Source of the DNA: Streptomyces olindensis
GTDB lineage: Bacteria; Actinomycetota; Actinomycetes; Streptomycetales; Streptomycetaceae
NCBI GenBank assembly: GCA_000696115.1
Contig: JJOH01000019.1
Location: forward strand, 248,001 to 312,000
Direction: 5' to 3'
Length of the DNA: 64,000 nucleotides
Each line of letters opens with the position of its first letter. Position 1 is the stretch's first letter. The notes under the pieces were generated by a model that was not told where the DNA came from, did no database searches, and worked only from the letters and a program-made list of their open reading frames with translations. This document shows, in pieces, positions 51,198 to 59,118 of this stretch. The translations under genes were made by a program, and so were the position numbers.

Positions 51198-52223
51198 ATG
51201 AGCCGCGACGACGGCGACGACGGCAACAGCGCCTACGGAAAGAGGACGTTCAAGCGGTCCAAGGCGCACTTCACGGACCGGATCACGGCGGACGGCCGGG
51301 ACGGCTGGCCGGTGGAGGCCGACCGCTACCGTCTGGTCGTCAGCCGTGCCTGCCCGTGGGCCAGCCGGTCGCTGGTCTCCCGGCGGCTGCTCGGCCTGGA
51401 GGACGCGCTGTCGCTGGCCGTCGCCGACCCTATCCAGGACGACCGCAGCTGGCGCTTCACGCTGGACGAGGACGGCCGCGACCCGGTCCTCGACATCCGC
51501 TACCTGAGTGAGGCGTACGACCGCCGGGAGACGGACCATCCGGGCGGGGTCAGCGTGCCGGCCGTCGTGGACGTGCCCAGCGGGAAGCTGGTCACCAACG
51601 ACTACCAGCAGCTCACGCTCGACCTCGCGACCGAATGGACGGCCCTGCACCGGGAGGGGGCGCCCGACCTGTACCCGGAGCGGCTGCGCGACGAGATCGA
51701 CGAGGTGATGGCGGACGTCTACGAGGACGTCAACAACGGCGTCTACCGGGCGGGGTTCGCCACCGGGCAGGAGGAGTACGAGGCCGCCTGCGCGGGCGTG
51801 TTCCGGCGGCTGGAGCTGCTCGCGGCCCGGCTGGAGCGGCAGCGGTACCTGGTCGGCGACACGATCACCGAGGCCGACATCCGGCTGTTCACCACGCTGG
51901 TCCGCTTCGACGCGGTCTACCACGGCCACTTCAAGTGCAACCGCTGGAAGCTGACGGAGAACCAGGTGCTGTGGGGGTACGCCCGCGACCTCTACCAGAC
52001 GCCCGGGTTCGGCGACACCGTCGACTTCGACCACATCAAGCGGCACTACTACCAGGTGCACACGGGCATCAACCCGACCCGTGTCGTGCCCCTGGGGCCG
52101 GACCTGTCCGGCTGGCTGACCCCGCACCACCGCGAGGAGCTGGGCGGCCGGCCGTTCGGCGACGGCACCCCGCCCGGGCCCGTGCGCGCCGGGGAGCGGG
52201 TCCCGGCCGCGCACACACCCTGA
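51198..52223 (+). CDS. Glutathionyl-hydroquinone reductase-like (ECM4/GST Xi class) protein
   Basis: A 341-residue GST-fold enzyme of the ECM4/YqjG class. The catalytic Cys lies in SRACPWASRS. The family's TNDYQQLTLDL and TLVRFDAVYHGHFKCN segments are present. Family members reduce glutathionyl- (in actinomycetes perhaps mycothiolyl-) hydroquinones. AAGGAGGT lies 7 nt before the ATG. It diverges from the CDF transporter gene and probably continues into the small DUF4235 gene. Confidence 0.9.
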   Translation: MSRDDGDDGNSAYGKRTFKRSKAHFTDRITADGRDGWPVEADRYRLVVSRACPWASRSLVSRRLLGLEDALSLAVADPIQDDRSWRFTLDEDGRDPVLDIRYLSEAYDRRETDHPGGVSVPAVVDVPSGKLVTNDYQQLTLDLATEWTALHREGAPDLYPERLRDEIDEVMADVYEDVNNGVYRAGFATGQEEYEAACAGVFRRLELLAARLERQRYLVGDTITEADIRLFTTLVRFDAVYHGHFKCNRWKLTENQVLWGYARDLYQTPGFGDTVDFDHIKRHYYQVHTGINPTRVVPLGPDLSGWLTPHHREELGGRPFGDGTPPGPVRAGERVPAAHTP

Positions 52224-52262
52224 CCACTTCCGACCACCCCTTCAGCTACCAAGGAGATCCCC

Positions 52263-52559
52263 GTGGCCAAGAAGAAGAAGATGTCCCTCGCCTACCAGCC
52301 CCTGGGTTTCGTGCTCGGCTGGTCGGGCGGCTGGCTGGCCGGGCTCGCCTTCCGCAAGACGTGGATGGCGATCCGGCACGAGGAGGACGCGCCCGACGCG
52401 CTGGACAAGGACCGCGGCTGGGGCGAGATCCTGCTGGCCGCTGCGATCCAAGGCGCCATCTTCGCCATGGTGCGCAGCGCCGTGGACCGTGCGGGCGCCA
52501 AGGCCATCGAGCGTTCGACCGGCACCTGGCCGGTCGGCGAGAAGGGCGGCCGGGACTGA
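52263..52559 (+). CDS. DUF4235 small membrane protein
   Basis: A 98-residue protein starting with a basic segment (AKKKKMSLAYQPLG) followed by two hydrophobic segments (FVLGWSGGWLAGLAF; EILLAAAIQGAIFAMVR). This is the actinobacterial DUF4235 layout. Function is unknown. AAGGAG precedes the GTG. It lies 39 bp after the reductase gene and ends at a terminator. Confidence 0.87.
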   Translation: MAKKKKMSLAYQPLGFVLGWSGGWLAGLAFRKTWMAIRHEEDAPDALDKDRGWGEILLAAAIQGAIFAMVRSAVDRAGAKAIERSTGTWPVGEKGGRD

Positions 52560-52567
52560 CACGACGC

Positions 52568-52598
52568 GGCCCCGCCCGGCCCCGTGCCGGGCGGGGCC
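52568..52598 (+). terminator. Intrinsic terminator
   Basis: GGCCCCGCCCGGC (52568-52580) pairs with GCCGGGCGGGGCC (52586-52598) over a 5-nt loop between convergent genes. Confidence 0.82.
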
Positions 52599-52609
52599 TC
52601 CCTGTGCGG

Positions 52610-53067
52610 TCAGCGGTCCGCCTTGATCGTCTTCATGGTGAGGTGCGACTCCAGGCGCAGGACGGCGGGCAGGCCGCTGAGCCGTCCCATGAGGAAGGCC
52701 TCATAGGCGGTGTGGTCGGCGACGGTGACGCGCAGGAAGTAGTCGGGGCGGCCGTACATCCGCCGGAACTCGATGACCTCCTCGTAGGAGGCCACGGTCG
52801 TCTCGAACTCCTCGACGGTCCGGCGGTCCTGGGCGTAGATCTCGACGTCGATGAGCACTTCGAGCGCGCGGCCGAGCGCCCCGGGGTCGATAACGGCCCG
52901 GTATCCGGTGATGACGCCGGCCTCCTCCAGGCGCCTGACCCGGCGCAGACAGGGAGGAGGCGTCAGACCCACGCGTTTGGCCAGCTCGACGTCGACAGCC
53001 GACCGTCCTGACGCAGGTGGAACAAAATTTCTCGATCGAGCGCGTCCAGGCCACTTTCATTGCTCAT
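52610..53067 (-). pseudogene. Frameshifted Lrp/AsnC-family regulator (azlB-like)
   Basis: The first 24 codons from the ATG at 53067 read SNESGLDALDREILFHLRQD and then GRL, a perfect AsnC N-terminus. The frame then runs into an early stop. The other frame resumes with VELAKRVGLTPPPCLRRVRR and continues through the RAM ligand domain to a stop at 52610. One base is missing near 52997-53000. Unless this is a sequencing error, the regulator is inactive. It lies divergent from an azlD remnant, the kind of target such regulators control in branched-chain amino-acid export loci. Confidence 0.8.
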
Positions 53068-53098
53068 ACGAAGATCATAGGCACACGATCGGCAACCA

Positions 53099-53269
53099 AT
53101 CGTCTACTGCCTGCGCGACCTGTCGGTCACCGAGGCCCGCGCGGTGGCGCCATTGGCCGCCCTGGCCGTCACCGTCGGCCTGCACTTGTGGCGCCGCGAG
53201 GCCCTGCTGAGCATCCTCGCCGGCACGGCCGTCCATGGGGCGCTGGCCAACACGGTCCTCGCCCACTAG
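53099..53269 (+). pseudogene. 3' remnant of azlD-like branched-chain amino-acid transport gene
   Basis: A 56-residue open stretch with no start codon in a sensible position reads IVYCLRDLSVTEARAV, then VTVGLHLWRREALLSILAGT, and ends in TVLAH. This matches the C-terminal half of AzlD, the small subunit of AzlCD exporters. The first half of azlD and all of azlC are missing, so a deletion has joined the regulator promoter to the azlD 3' end. Confidence 0.7.
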
Positions 53270-53279
53270 GCCGGTCGGG

Positions 53280-53672
53280 TCAGCCCTGCTTGGGTGCGGT
53301 CGGCGCGGTCCGGCGCAGGGTGAAGGAGTGGCCCGCCGGGTCGGCGTAGCCGCGCTCCTCCAGGGGGCCCGAGGCCTCCTTGGCCTCCAGCGGACGGCCA
53401 CCGAGGCTGATGACCCGGCGCTCCACGGCGTCGAGGTCGTCCACCACGAACTCCAGGTGCGCCTGAAGGGACCTCTCGGGGCGTGGCCAGCTCGGCGGGG
53501 TCGCGTTGACGTCCCGGCGCAGGGCGATCCGGAAGCCGTCGGCGCTCTTGATCTCCACGCGGTTGGCCGTCGCGTCCGACTCCTCGCCCTCCAGCAGCTC
53601 CTTGTAGAACACGGCGAGCTTCTCGGGCTCGGCACAGTCGAGCACGAGGACCCCCGCTTTCACCAGTGCCAT
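53280..53672 (-). CDS. VOC/glyoxalase-superfamily protein
   Basis: A 130-residue protein with two beta-alpha-beta-beta-beta halves. AGVLVLDCAEPEKLAVFYKE opens the first and AHLEFVVDDLDAVERRVISL the second; it ends GYADPAGHSFTL. This is the VOC fold seen in glyoxalases, dioxygenases and resistance proteins. The specific reaction is not predictable. Confidence 0.88.
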   Translation of the reverse strand: MALVKAGVLVLDCAEPEKLAVFYKELLEGEESDATANRVEIKSADGFRIALRRDVNATPPSWPRPERSLQAHLEFVVDDLDAVERRVISLGGRPLEAKEASGPLEERGYADPAGHSFTLRRTAPTAPKQG

Positions 53673-53751
53673 GTCTCCTCCGCAGGATCCCGGCCGCGCG
53701 GCGTTCGTGCCCCGCGGCCCCGTACCTTGCGGATATCCCCGTCCGGCCGAT

Positions 53752-54216
53752 TCAGTCGGCCGTCAACCACCGCCCGTTCCGCATGAGTTCGCGGCCGTCC
53801 AGCTCGTCGGCCTCCCGCCAGGCCTGCACCCGCCGCGGGACGACGCGGAAGTAGAGGTACGGCGTGGCGAGGCGGCGGGGGTCGAACCCGGTCTTGGCGG
53901 CGAAGAGTTCGGCGTCCTCCTCGGTCAGTTCGCCGGGCTGGACGGTCTCCACCGTGCCTTCCACCATGACGACGTCACGGGTCGGCCCGATCCCCACCCG
54001 GGCCAGGCCGGTCGCGGCGAGGTTCCGTCCGGTGGGGCTCGACGCGGGTGTGGCGAACAGCAGGTACGAGCCGTTCCAGAGGAAGGACAGCGGGACGAGG
54101 TACGGCGTCCCCGAGGCGCCGTCGGCCGTGGCGACCCAGGCGTCCACGTCGTGTTCGAGACGGTGCAGGGTGTCCTTCGTGCGCTGCTCAGCGCTGCGTG
54201 CGGGTGCGGACGTCAT
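53752..54216 (-). CDS. PPOX-class (pyridoxamine 5'-phosphate oxidase-like) F420/FMN-binding protein
   Basis: A 154-residue split-barrel flavin/deazaflavin-binding protein. Characteristic segments are DVDAWVATADGASGTPYLVP, SFLWNGSYLLFATPASSPTG and PRRVQAWREADEL. In actinomycetes many such proteins bind F420 rather than FMN. Substrate unknown. Confidence 0.87.
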   Translation of the reverse strand: MTSAPARSAEQRTKDTLHRLEHDVDAWVATADGASGTPYLVPLSFLWNGSYLLFATPASSPTGRNLAATGLARVGIGPTRDVVMVEGTVETVQPGELTEEDAELFAAKTGFDPRRLATPYLYFRVVPRRVQAWREADELDGRELMRNGRWLTAD

Positions 54217-54703
54217 CGTCGGTGCGCCTCCTGGAGAGTCGTCGAACGGACTCCGGCCAGTGTGACGTTCCGAGGCGTCCGAGGCTCGGCGGACAAGCCG
54301 TCACCGGGTGAGGGACGAGGGAGTATACGCAGCTCATGCGCTTCGGACAGTAACGGAGATCACGGCACGGTCACGGAATGGCTTATTCACGCCGTGGGCA
54401 GCCTCGTACCGCTTCTCGGTTCAACTTTCGGACTGCGAAGCCCAGTTCGAGTGTGCGGACGTTCACGCAACCGTCCGCTCGCAGGGGTGGGGGGACTCTG
54501 CGGTCCGTCTGCCGAAAGGAAGCGCATGCCTCAGGACGTCCGGTTCGACCTGCCCTTCGACACCCCTGTCGGCCACCCACACGCCTCGGGTGAAGCAGCG
54601 CGTCGCAGCAGCCGTGCCCCTCACGGTCGTTCGTAACTCGGCCGGTCAACGACCACAGTCGATCGATTCCGTTGCCAGGACCACAGCTTATGGGGAGACC
54701 GGT
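54217..54703. other. Intergenic region upstream of the unknown 576-residue protein
   Basis: A 487-bp spacer between divergent genes, with no convincing coding frame. It contains less GC-rich stretches (54320-54400 and 54640-54700) that probably hold the promoter and leader of the downstream gene. I see no clear operator. Confidence 0.5.
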
Positions 54704-56434
54704 GTGAAATCTCGAGTCGCAGGTGCTGTTCCGAAGGCGTCCGCCGACAGCTCGATCCCGGCGCAGCCAAGCGCCCAGCTCCAGCCCACGGAGGCGGGGA
54801 ACACCCTGGCCCGCCTCTTGGTGAAACACATCAAGGGGAGCACGGAGCAGTACCGAAGCTCCCAGAACGCCGCTCAGCAGCGGCTGAACGCCTTCGGCTC
54901 CCCCCACTCCAGCACCACGCTGCATGTGGAGGGAGCCCTCCATCTGGCGCGCCCCGCGTTCCTCCCGCCCGACGAGGAGGGCTACGCCAGGTTGCGGCAC
55001 CTCGACACCGGCCTGCGCCTGATCGAAGCAGCCTTCCCCCAGGTCAGCACCGACGTCGAGGTGTGCAGACTGGCCTGCACGATGCTGGAGGGCGCCTGGA
55101 GGAGCCGGGCACTCACCCCGCCGCGCGAGGAGGAGCAGACCACCGTCTGCGCCTGCCCTCTGTGCCGTCGGCTGCCCACGCCCCCCGCACGCACGCTGGA
55201 CGACTACCGTTGGCGGCAGAGCGCCGGTCGTCCCCTCGCCGTCAAGACCTGGCCGCACCGCCGGGAACTCGACAGTGTCCTGACCGGTGGATGGTCCTGG
55301 ACCCGGCAGATGAACGACCTCGAACGCGACCTCGGCCACCGCCACCGCTTCGAGGACGACATCCTCGTCTTCCACGAATACAAACGCGTGGTCGACACCA
55401 TCGACACCGCGCGCCTCACCCGACACGTAGAAGGCCGCCTGGCCGAGAATTTCAGCACCAACAGCGCACGGGCCCTGGTCTCCGGACTCTTCGCGGCCCA
55501 CAAGCGATCCGTCGACGAGCACTGGCTCCAGCAGCACGACGCGGGCAGCGTCACGCTCCCCCAGACCAACCCGCTCGACCAGGGCACCTACTCAGCCCTG
55601 CAGATGCTGGACTGTCTGTTCTGGCACGTCGCCCCCGACACCGAACTCTGGCAGGAGGAAAACCTCGCCTCCCTGCTGCTGTGCCGCGTCATCGACGACA
55701 TGGCCGACGTACGAGCCGACGCCCTCACGGGCGAGATCAGCAACTTCTGGCTCGCCGACATGCCCACCCACACCAAGGCGCTCTACGCCGCCTGCGCGAT
55801 AGCCCTCGTCAAGTACGGCTGCATGCCCGAGGCCCACAGCCCGATGTGGAACACCTGGCTGATGACCACGACCATCGTCTGGATGGGGCTCACGGGCCGC
55901 CACGCCCTGTGGTTCGACGGCATCACCCAGGGCCTCCCCCCGGCGGAGGACTGCCCGCTGTGCGACCTGCAGCCCAATCCGTGCACCGGCATCCTCACCC
56001 ACGGCACCACCCTCGCCATCGCCCCGCGGCCCACCGCGCCGGCACTGAGCACCCGGGCCGCCGAGCTGTCCGCACGCTGTCGAGCCGAACACCCCACGGC
56101 ATGGCCCCTGTTCGACGCCGAGCTCCATGCCTTCGAAGCACTGCACGGCCCTTGGTACGGCGACACGGACAACGCATGGGAGATCTTGCGCCGCACCTAC
56201 ATCGCCGCCGTCGAGGCATCCAGCGCCGCACCGTCGCCGGACCGCGCCCGTCATGTCCAACAGGACGCCGGCGTGGTCGGGTCCGAGAGGTTCCACACCC
56301 TGCACGACCCTCGGACCGGCAGGGAGGACACCGCACTGCTCGCCTACATGTTCGGCTGCGCCCACCCGCATTTCCTCTGGAACGCCACGGGCTACCGTCC
56401 CACGGACGTCGCGGGCGACTGGCTCGACGGCTGA
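54704..56434 (+). CDS. Unknown 576-residue helical protein with twin CPLC motifs and Asp-rich helix
   Basis: I do not recognise the family. It is predicted to be soluble and mostly helical. A Cys cluster at residues 149-154 (CACPLC) and another at 417-427 (CPLC, then Cys427) could form one zinc site. Residues 330-349 read IDDMADVRADALTGEISNFW. The D331-D332-xx-D335-x-R-x-D339 pattern followed by GExxN resembles the metal-binding helices of class I isoprenoid synthases, but the rest is not clearly terpene-synthase-like. Another feature is a Trp/His-rich C-terminus (GCAHPHFLW). The GTG at 54704 has GGGGAG upstream. It converges on the conservon P450 gene across a strong terminator. Confidence 0.72.
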   Translation: MKSRVAGAVPKASADSSIPAQPSAQLQPTEAGNTLARLLVKHIKGSTEQYRSSQNAAQQRLNAFGSPHSSTTLHVEGALHLARPAFLPPDEEGYARLRHLDTGLRLIEAAFPQVSTDVEVCRLACTMLEGAWRSRALTPPREEEQTTVCACPLCRRLPTPPARTLDDYRWRQSAGRPLAVKTWPHRRELDSVLTGGWSWTRQMNDLERDLGHRHRFEDDILVFHEYKRVVDTIDTARLTRHVEGRLAENFSTNSARALVSGLFAAHKRSVDEHWLQQHDAGSVTLPQTNPLDQGTYSALQMLDCLFWHVAPDTELWQEENLASLLLCRVIDDMADVRADALTGEISNFWLADMPTHTKALYAACAIALVKYGCMPEAHSPMWNTWLMTTTIVWMGLTGRHALWFDGITQGLPPAEDCPLCDLQPNPCTGILTHGTTLAIAPRPTAPALSTRAAELSARCRAEHPTAWPLFDAELHAFEALHGPWYGDTDNAWEILRRTYIAAVEASSAAPSPDRARHVQQDAGVVGSERFHTLHDPRTGREDTALLAYMFGCAHPHFLWNATGYRPTDVAGDWLDG

Positions 56435-56458
56435 GCCACCGCCTGCACCCACGCACGG

Positions 56459-56489
56459 CGTTGCCCGGCCGGAAGCCGGCCGGGCAACG
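56459..56489. terminator. Bidirectional terminator
   Basis: CGTTGCCCGGCCGG (56459-56472) and its exact complement (56476-56489) form a 14-bp stem with a 3-nt loop, placed between the convergent stops of the unknown protein gene and the conservon P450 gene. Confidence 0.88.
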
Positions 56490-56504
56490 GTCTGCCGGCG
56501 TGGC

Positions 56505-57755
56505 CTAGACGGCGAACTCGACCGGCAGGCTGTCCAGGCGGGACTCCCACGTGGACGCGGTCGAGCTGAGCTCCTCCGGCGGTACAGCCAGGCGCAGGTC
56601 CGGCAGCCGGTGCAGCAGGACGTCCACGCCGATCTCGATGATGGACTGGCCGATGTTCTGTCCCGGGCACTCGTGCGGTCCCGAGCTGAACGCCAGGTGC
56701 GACTGGTTGCCCTGCACGGCGACGGCCGAGTCGGGCCGTACCTCCGGGTCGAGGTTGCCGGCGGCCAGGCCCAGGATGAGCAGTTCTCCCTCCTGGACAT
56801 GGTGGCCTCCGAGCTCCAGGTCGGCGGTTGCGAACCGGCCCGGCAGCACGGACAGCGGCGGGGTGTCCCACATGACCTCTTCCACCACCGAGGAGACGTT
56901 CAGCTCCCCGCTGACCAGACCGGAGAGCCGGGCGGCGTCGGTGAGGACCCGTTGCAGGACCCGGGCCAGCAGGTTGCTGGTGGTGGTGTGCGCGGCGATC
57001 AGCACCAGGCGCAGATGGCTGACGACCTCGTCGTGGTCGAGGCCGGCCGGGTGCTCCAGCAGGGCCGTGGCGAAGTCGGAGCCCGGTTCGGCCCGCTTGC
57101 GCTCGGCGAGTTCCGCGAGGATCTCCATGATCCGCTCGTTGTGCTCGAGGGCGCCCTCGCCGCCCTTGAAGACCTGGGCGCACGACTCGATCAGGCGTTG
57201 CCCGTCCGCCGCGGGAAGGCCCAGCATCCTGGTGAGCACGAGCATCGGCAGTTGCTCGGCGTAGTCGGCCACGAGGTCGGCGCGCCCGGCGTCGGCGAAC
57301 GCGTCGATCTGCTTGTTCGCGAAGTACGTGACGTGCCGCCGGATGCCCCGGGCGGTCGCCGCCTGCAGCCCGTCGGTGACGGCGCCGCGCAGCCTGCGGT
57401 GCGGTTCGCCGTCCTGGGACACACAGTCGGGGCGCCAGCCGACCATCGGCATGATCGGCGAGGTCTCCTCGATCCGGCCCTCGCGCCAGTCCCGCCAGAT
57501 CCGGGCGTCCCGGCTGAACTGGCGGGGGTTGTCGAGGACCCGCCGGTTGTCGCGGTAGCCGAGCACCAGCCAGGCGGGCACATCGCCCTCCAGCAGGACC
57601 GGCGCGACCGAGCCGTGCTCCTTGCGCAGCCGCTCGTAGATGCTCGCCGGGTCGGTCGCGGCCTCCGGGCCGTACAGCCGGGTCAGGTCGGCCCCGTGGT
57701 GGGCGACGGGGCACCCCCGCACGGCCTGGAGGGTGGGGTCGGTCGAATCGTTCAT
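56505..57755 (-). CDS. Conservon cytochrome P450 (RarE-like)
   Basis: A 416-residue P450 encoded last in a conservon operon. The I-helix reads IAAHTTTSN, which lacks the usual acid before Thr. The haem loop is FSSGPHECPGQNIGQ with the Cys ligand. The N-terminus RGCPVAHHGADLTRLYGP is typical of conservon-linked P450s such as RarE. Its ATG overlaps the CvnD stop (ATGA). Its function in conservons is unclear; it may oxidise a signalling or secondary-metabolite substrate. Confidence 0.9.
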   Translation of the reverse strand: MNDSTDPTLQAVRGCPVAHHGADLTRLYGPEAATDPASIYERLRKEHGSVAPVLLEGDVPAWLVLGYRDNRRVLDNPRQFSRDARIWRDWREGRIEETSPIMPMVGWRPDCVSQDGEPHRRLRGAVTDGLQAATARGIRRHVTYFANKQIDAFADAGRADLVADYAEQLPMLVLTRMLGLPAADGQRLIESCAQVFKGGEGALEHNERIMEILAELAERKRAEPGSDFATALLEHPAGLDHDEVVSHLRLVLIAAHTTTSNLLARVLQRVLTDAARLSGLVSGELNVSSVVEEVMWDTPPLSVLPGRFATADLELGGHHVQEGELLILGLAAGNLDPEVRPDSAVAVQGNQSHLAFSSGPHECPGQNIGQSIIEIGVDVLLHRLPDLRLAVPPEELSSTASTWESRLDSLPVEFAV

Positions 57756-58354
57756 CGGGGCTCCAGGGCCACGGCCGAGCGTTCCTTCAGGTGGTGGATC
57801 AGGGCGACGAGGACGTCGCGGCTGGAGGCCCGGTCGCGGGCGTCGAAGGCCACGACCGGTGTGTGCGCCGGGATGTCCAGGGCATCCCTGATCTCCTCGA
57901 CCGGGTAGTTCTGCGAGTCGGGGAAGACGTTCAGCGCGACGACGAACGGGACCTCCTGCCGCTCCATCTCCTCGATCGCCCGGAAGCTGGACTCCAGGCG
58001 GCGCGTGTCCACCAGGACGATCGCGCCGAGCGCCCCCTTGAACAGCCCGTTCCACAGGAACCAGAACCGCTCCTGGCCGGGCGTGCCGAACAGGTACAGC
58101 ACCAGGCTCTCGTTGATGCCGATCTTGCCGAAGTCCAGACTGACGGTGGTCTGCGTCTTGTCGGCGACGCCGATGAGGTGGTCGACGTCGGCGCTGGCCT
58201 GGGTGAGGGTCTCCTCGGTGGTGAGCGGCTTGATGTCGCTGACCGACCGGACCATGGTGGTCTTCCCGGTGCCGAACCCGCCGGCGATCATCACCTTGAC
58301 CGAGCGGGTGTCCCCGGCCGAGCCTCCGGGTTGGTCAAAGCCTTTCAAGTCCAC
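57752..58354 (-). CDS. cvnD: Conservon small GTPase-like protein CvnD
   Basis: A 200-residue Ras-like P-loop GTPase. Walker A is GGFGTGKTT, the G3-like motif is FGTPGQERF and the region of the guanine-specificity loop is VVALNVF. In conservons CvnD acts as a GTP switch with CvnA, B and C at the membrane. The GTG at 58354 lies within the end of cvnC (20-nt overlap), and its stop overlaps the P450 start. Confidence 0.92.
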   Translation of the reverse strand: MDLKGFDQPGGSAGDTRSVKVMIAGGFGTGKTTMVRSVSDIKPLTTEETLTQASADVDHLIGVADKTQTTVSLDFGKIGINESLVLYLFGTPGQERFWFLWNGLFKGALGAIVLVDTRRLESSFRAIEEMERQEVPFVVALNVFPDSQNYPVEEIRDALDIPAHTPVVAFDARDRASSRDVLVALIHHLKERSAVALEPR

Positions 58355-58706
58355 TGAGTACCTCCTCAAGGAGCGCGAGGTCGGGCCCGCGACCGGCGTC
58401 GTGTGCCGGGATGGGGTTACGGGCTTCGACGCGACCTGCGTCCAGCAGGTCCGACAGCAGCACCGCGAGAATGTTGAAGGGCAGCCCGAGATGAGCGCCG
58501 AGTTCGGCGACCGACAGCGGGTCGCGGCAGCGGCGCAGGATCTCCTCGTGCTCGTGCTGCATGCCCGGTAACGGGGCGGCACGGGCGACGACCAGGGTCG
58601 CCACGTCGAGGCTCGACGCCGAACCGCCCGGTCCGCTGCGCCCTCCGGTGAGGACGTAGTAGCGCTCGAGACCGGACGGGTCCGACGGCCTGCGGGGAGC
58701 ACTCAT
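58335..58706 (-). CDS. cvnC: Conservon DUF742 protein CvnC
   Basis: A 123-residue DUF742 protein. The segments RYYVLTGGR, RDPLSVAELGAHLGLPFNIL and VLLSDLLDAGRV form a winged-helix-like core. It is the third member of the conserved A-B-C-D order; its start overlaps the cvnB stop by 4 nt. Its proposed role is as a partner in the conservon GTPase complex. Confidence 0.92.
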   Translation of the reverse strand: MSAPRRPSDPSGLERYYVLTGGRSGPGGSASSLDVATLVVARAAPLPGMQHEHEEILRRCRDPLSVAELGAHLGLPFNILAVLLSDLLDAGRVEARNPIPAHDAGRGPDLALLEEVLSGLERL

Positions 58707-59113
58707 CCAGAGTGCTCCTCCAGGCGCGGAGTGGTGCCGAGGAGTTCACCCATCCTGCGGGCCAGGTCCCTCATCTGGTGCCCCAGCAGGCCCTGGTCGA
58801 GGCCTTCCCTGGCGAGCACGCCGAGGTACGTCTCCACACCGGCGCGGACGACGAAGAGGTGTCCGCCGTCGACCTCGATCATCGCGAGGCGCAGCTGACC
58901 GGCGTACTTGGGGAACTGCTCGGCGACCGGCTGGGCCAGGGCCTGCAGGCCGGCGACCACGGCGGCGAAGCGGTCGACGTCGTCGGGGTCTTCGGCGCCG
59001 TAGGAGGTGATGGCCTTGCCGTCGCTGGAGGCCACGAGGGCGAAACGGATCTCCTGGATGCTCTCGACGAGATCGCGGAGCGCCCAGCTCACATCTGTTC
59101 CTTGTTGCGTCAT
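58703..59113 (-). CDS. cvnB: Conservon roadblock/LC7 protein CvnB
   Basis: A 136-residue Roadblock/LC7-domain protein. VSWALRDLVESIQEIRFALV and ASSDGKAITSYG open the domain, and VDGGHLFVVRAGVETYLGVL follows. Roadblock proteins act as GTPase-activating or scaffold partners of small GTPases; here the likely partner is CvnD. The start lies 5 bp after the cvnA stop. Confidence 0.93.
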   Translation of the reverse strand: MTQQGTDVSWALRDLVESIQEIRFALVASSDGKAITSYGAEDPDDVDRFAAVVAGLQALAQPVAEQFPKYAGQLRLAMIEVDGGHLFVVRAGVETYLGVLAREGLDQGLLGHQMRDLARRMGELLGTTPRLEEHSG

Positions 59114-59118
59114 GAGGA

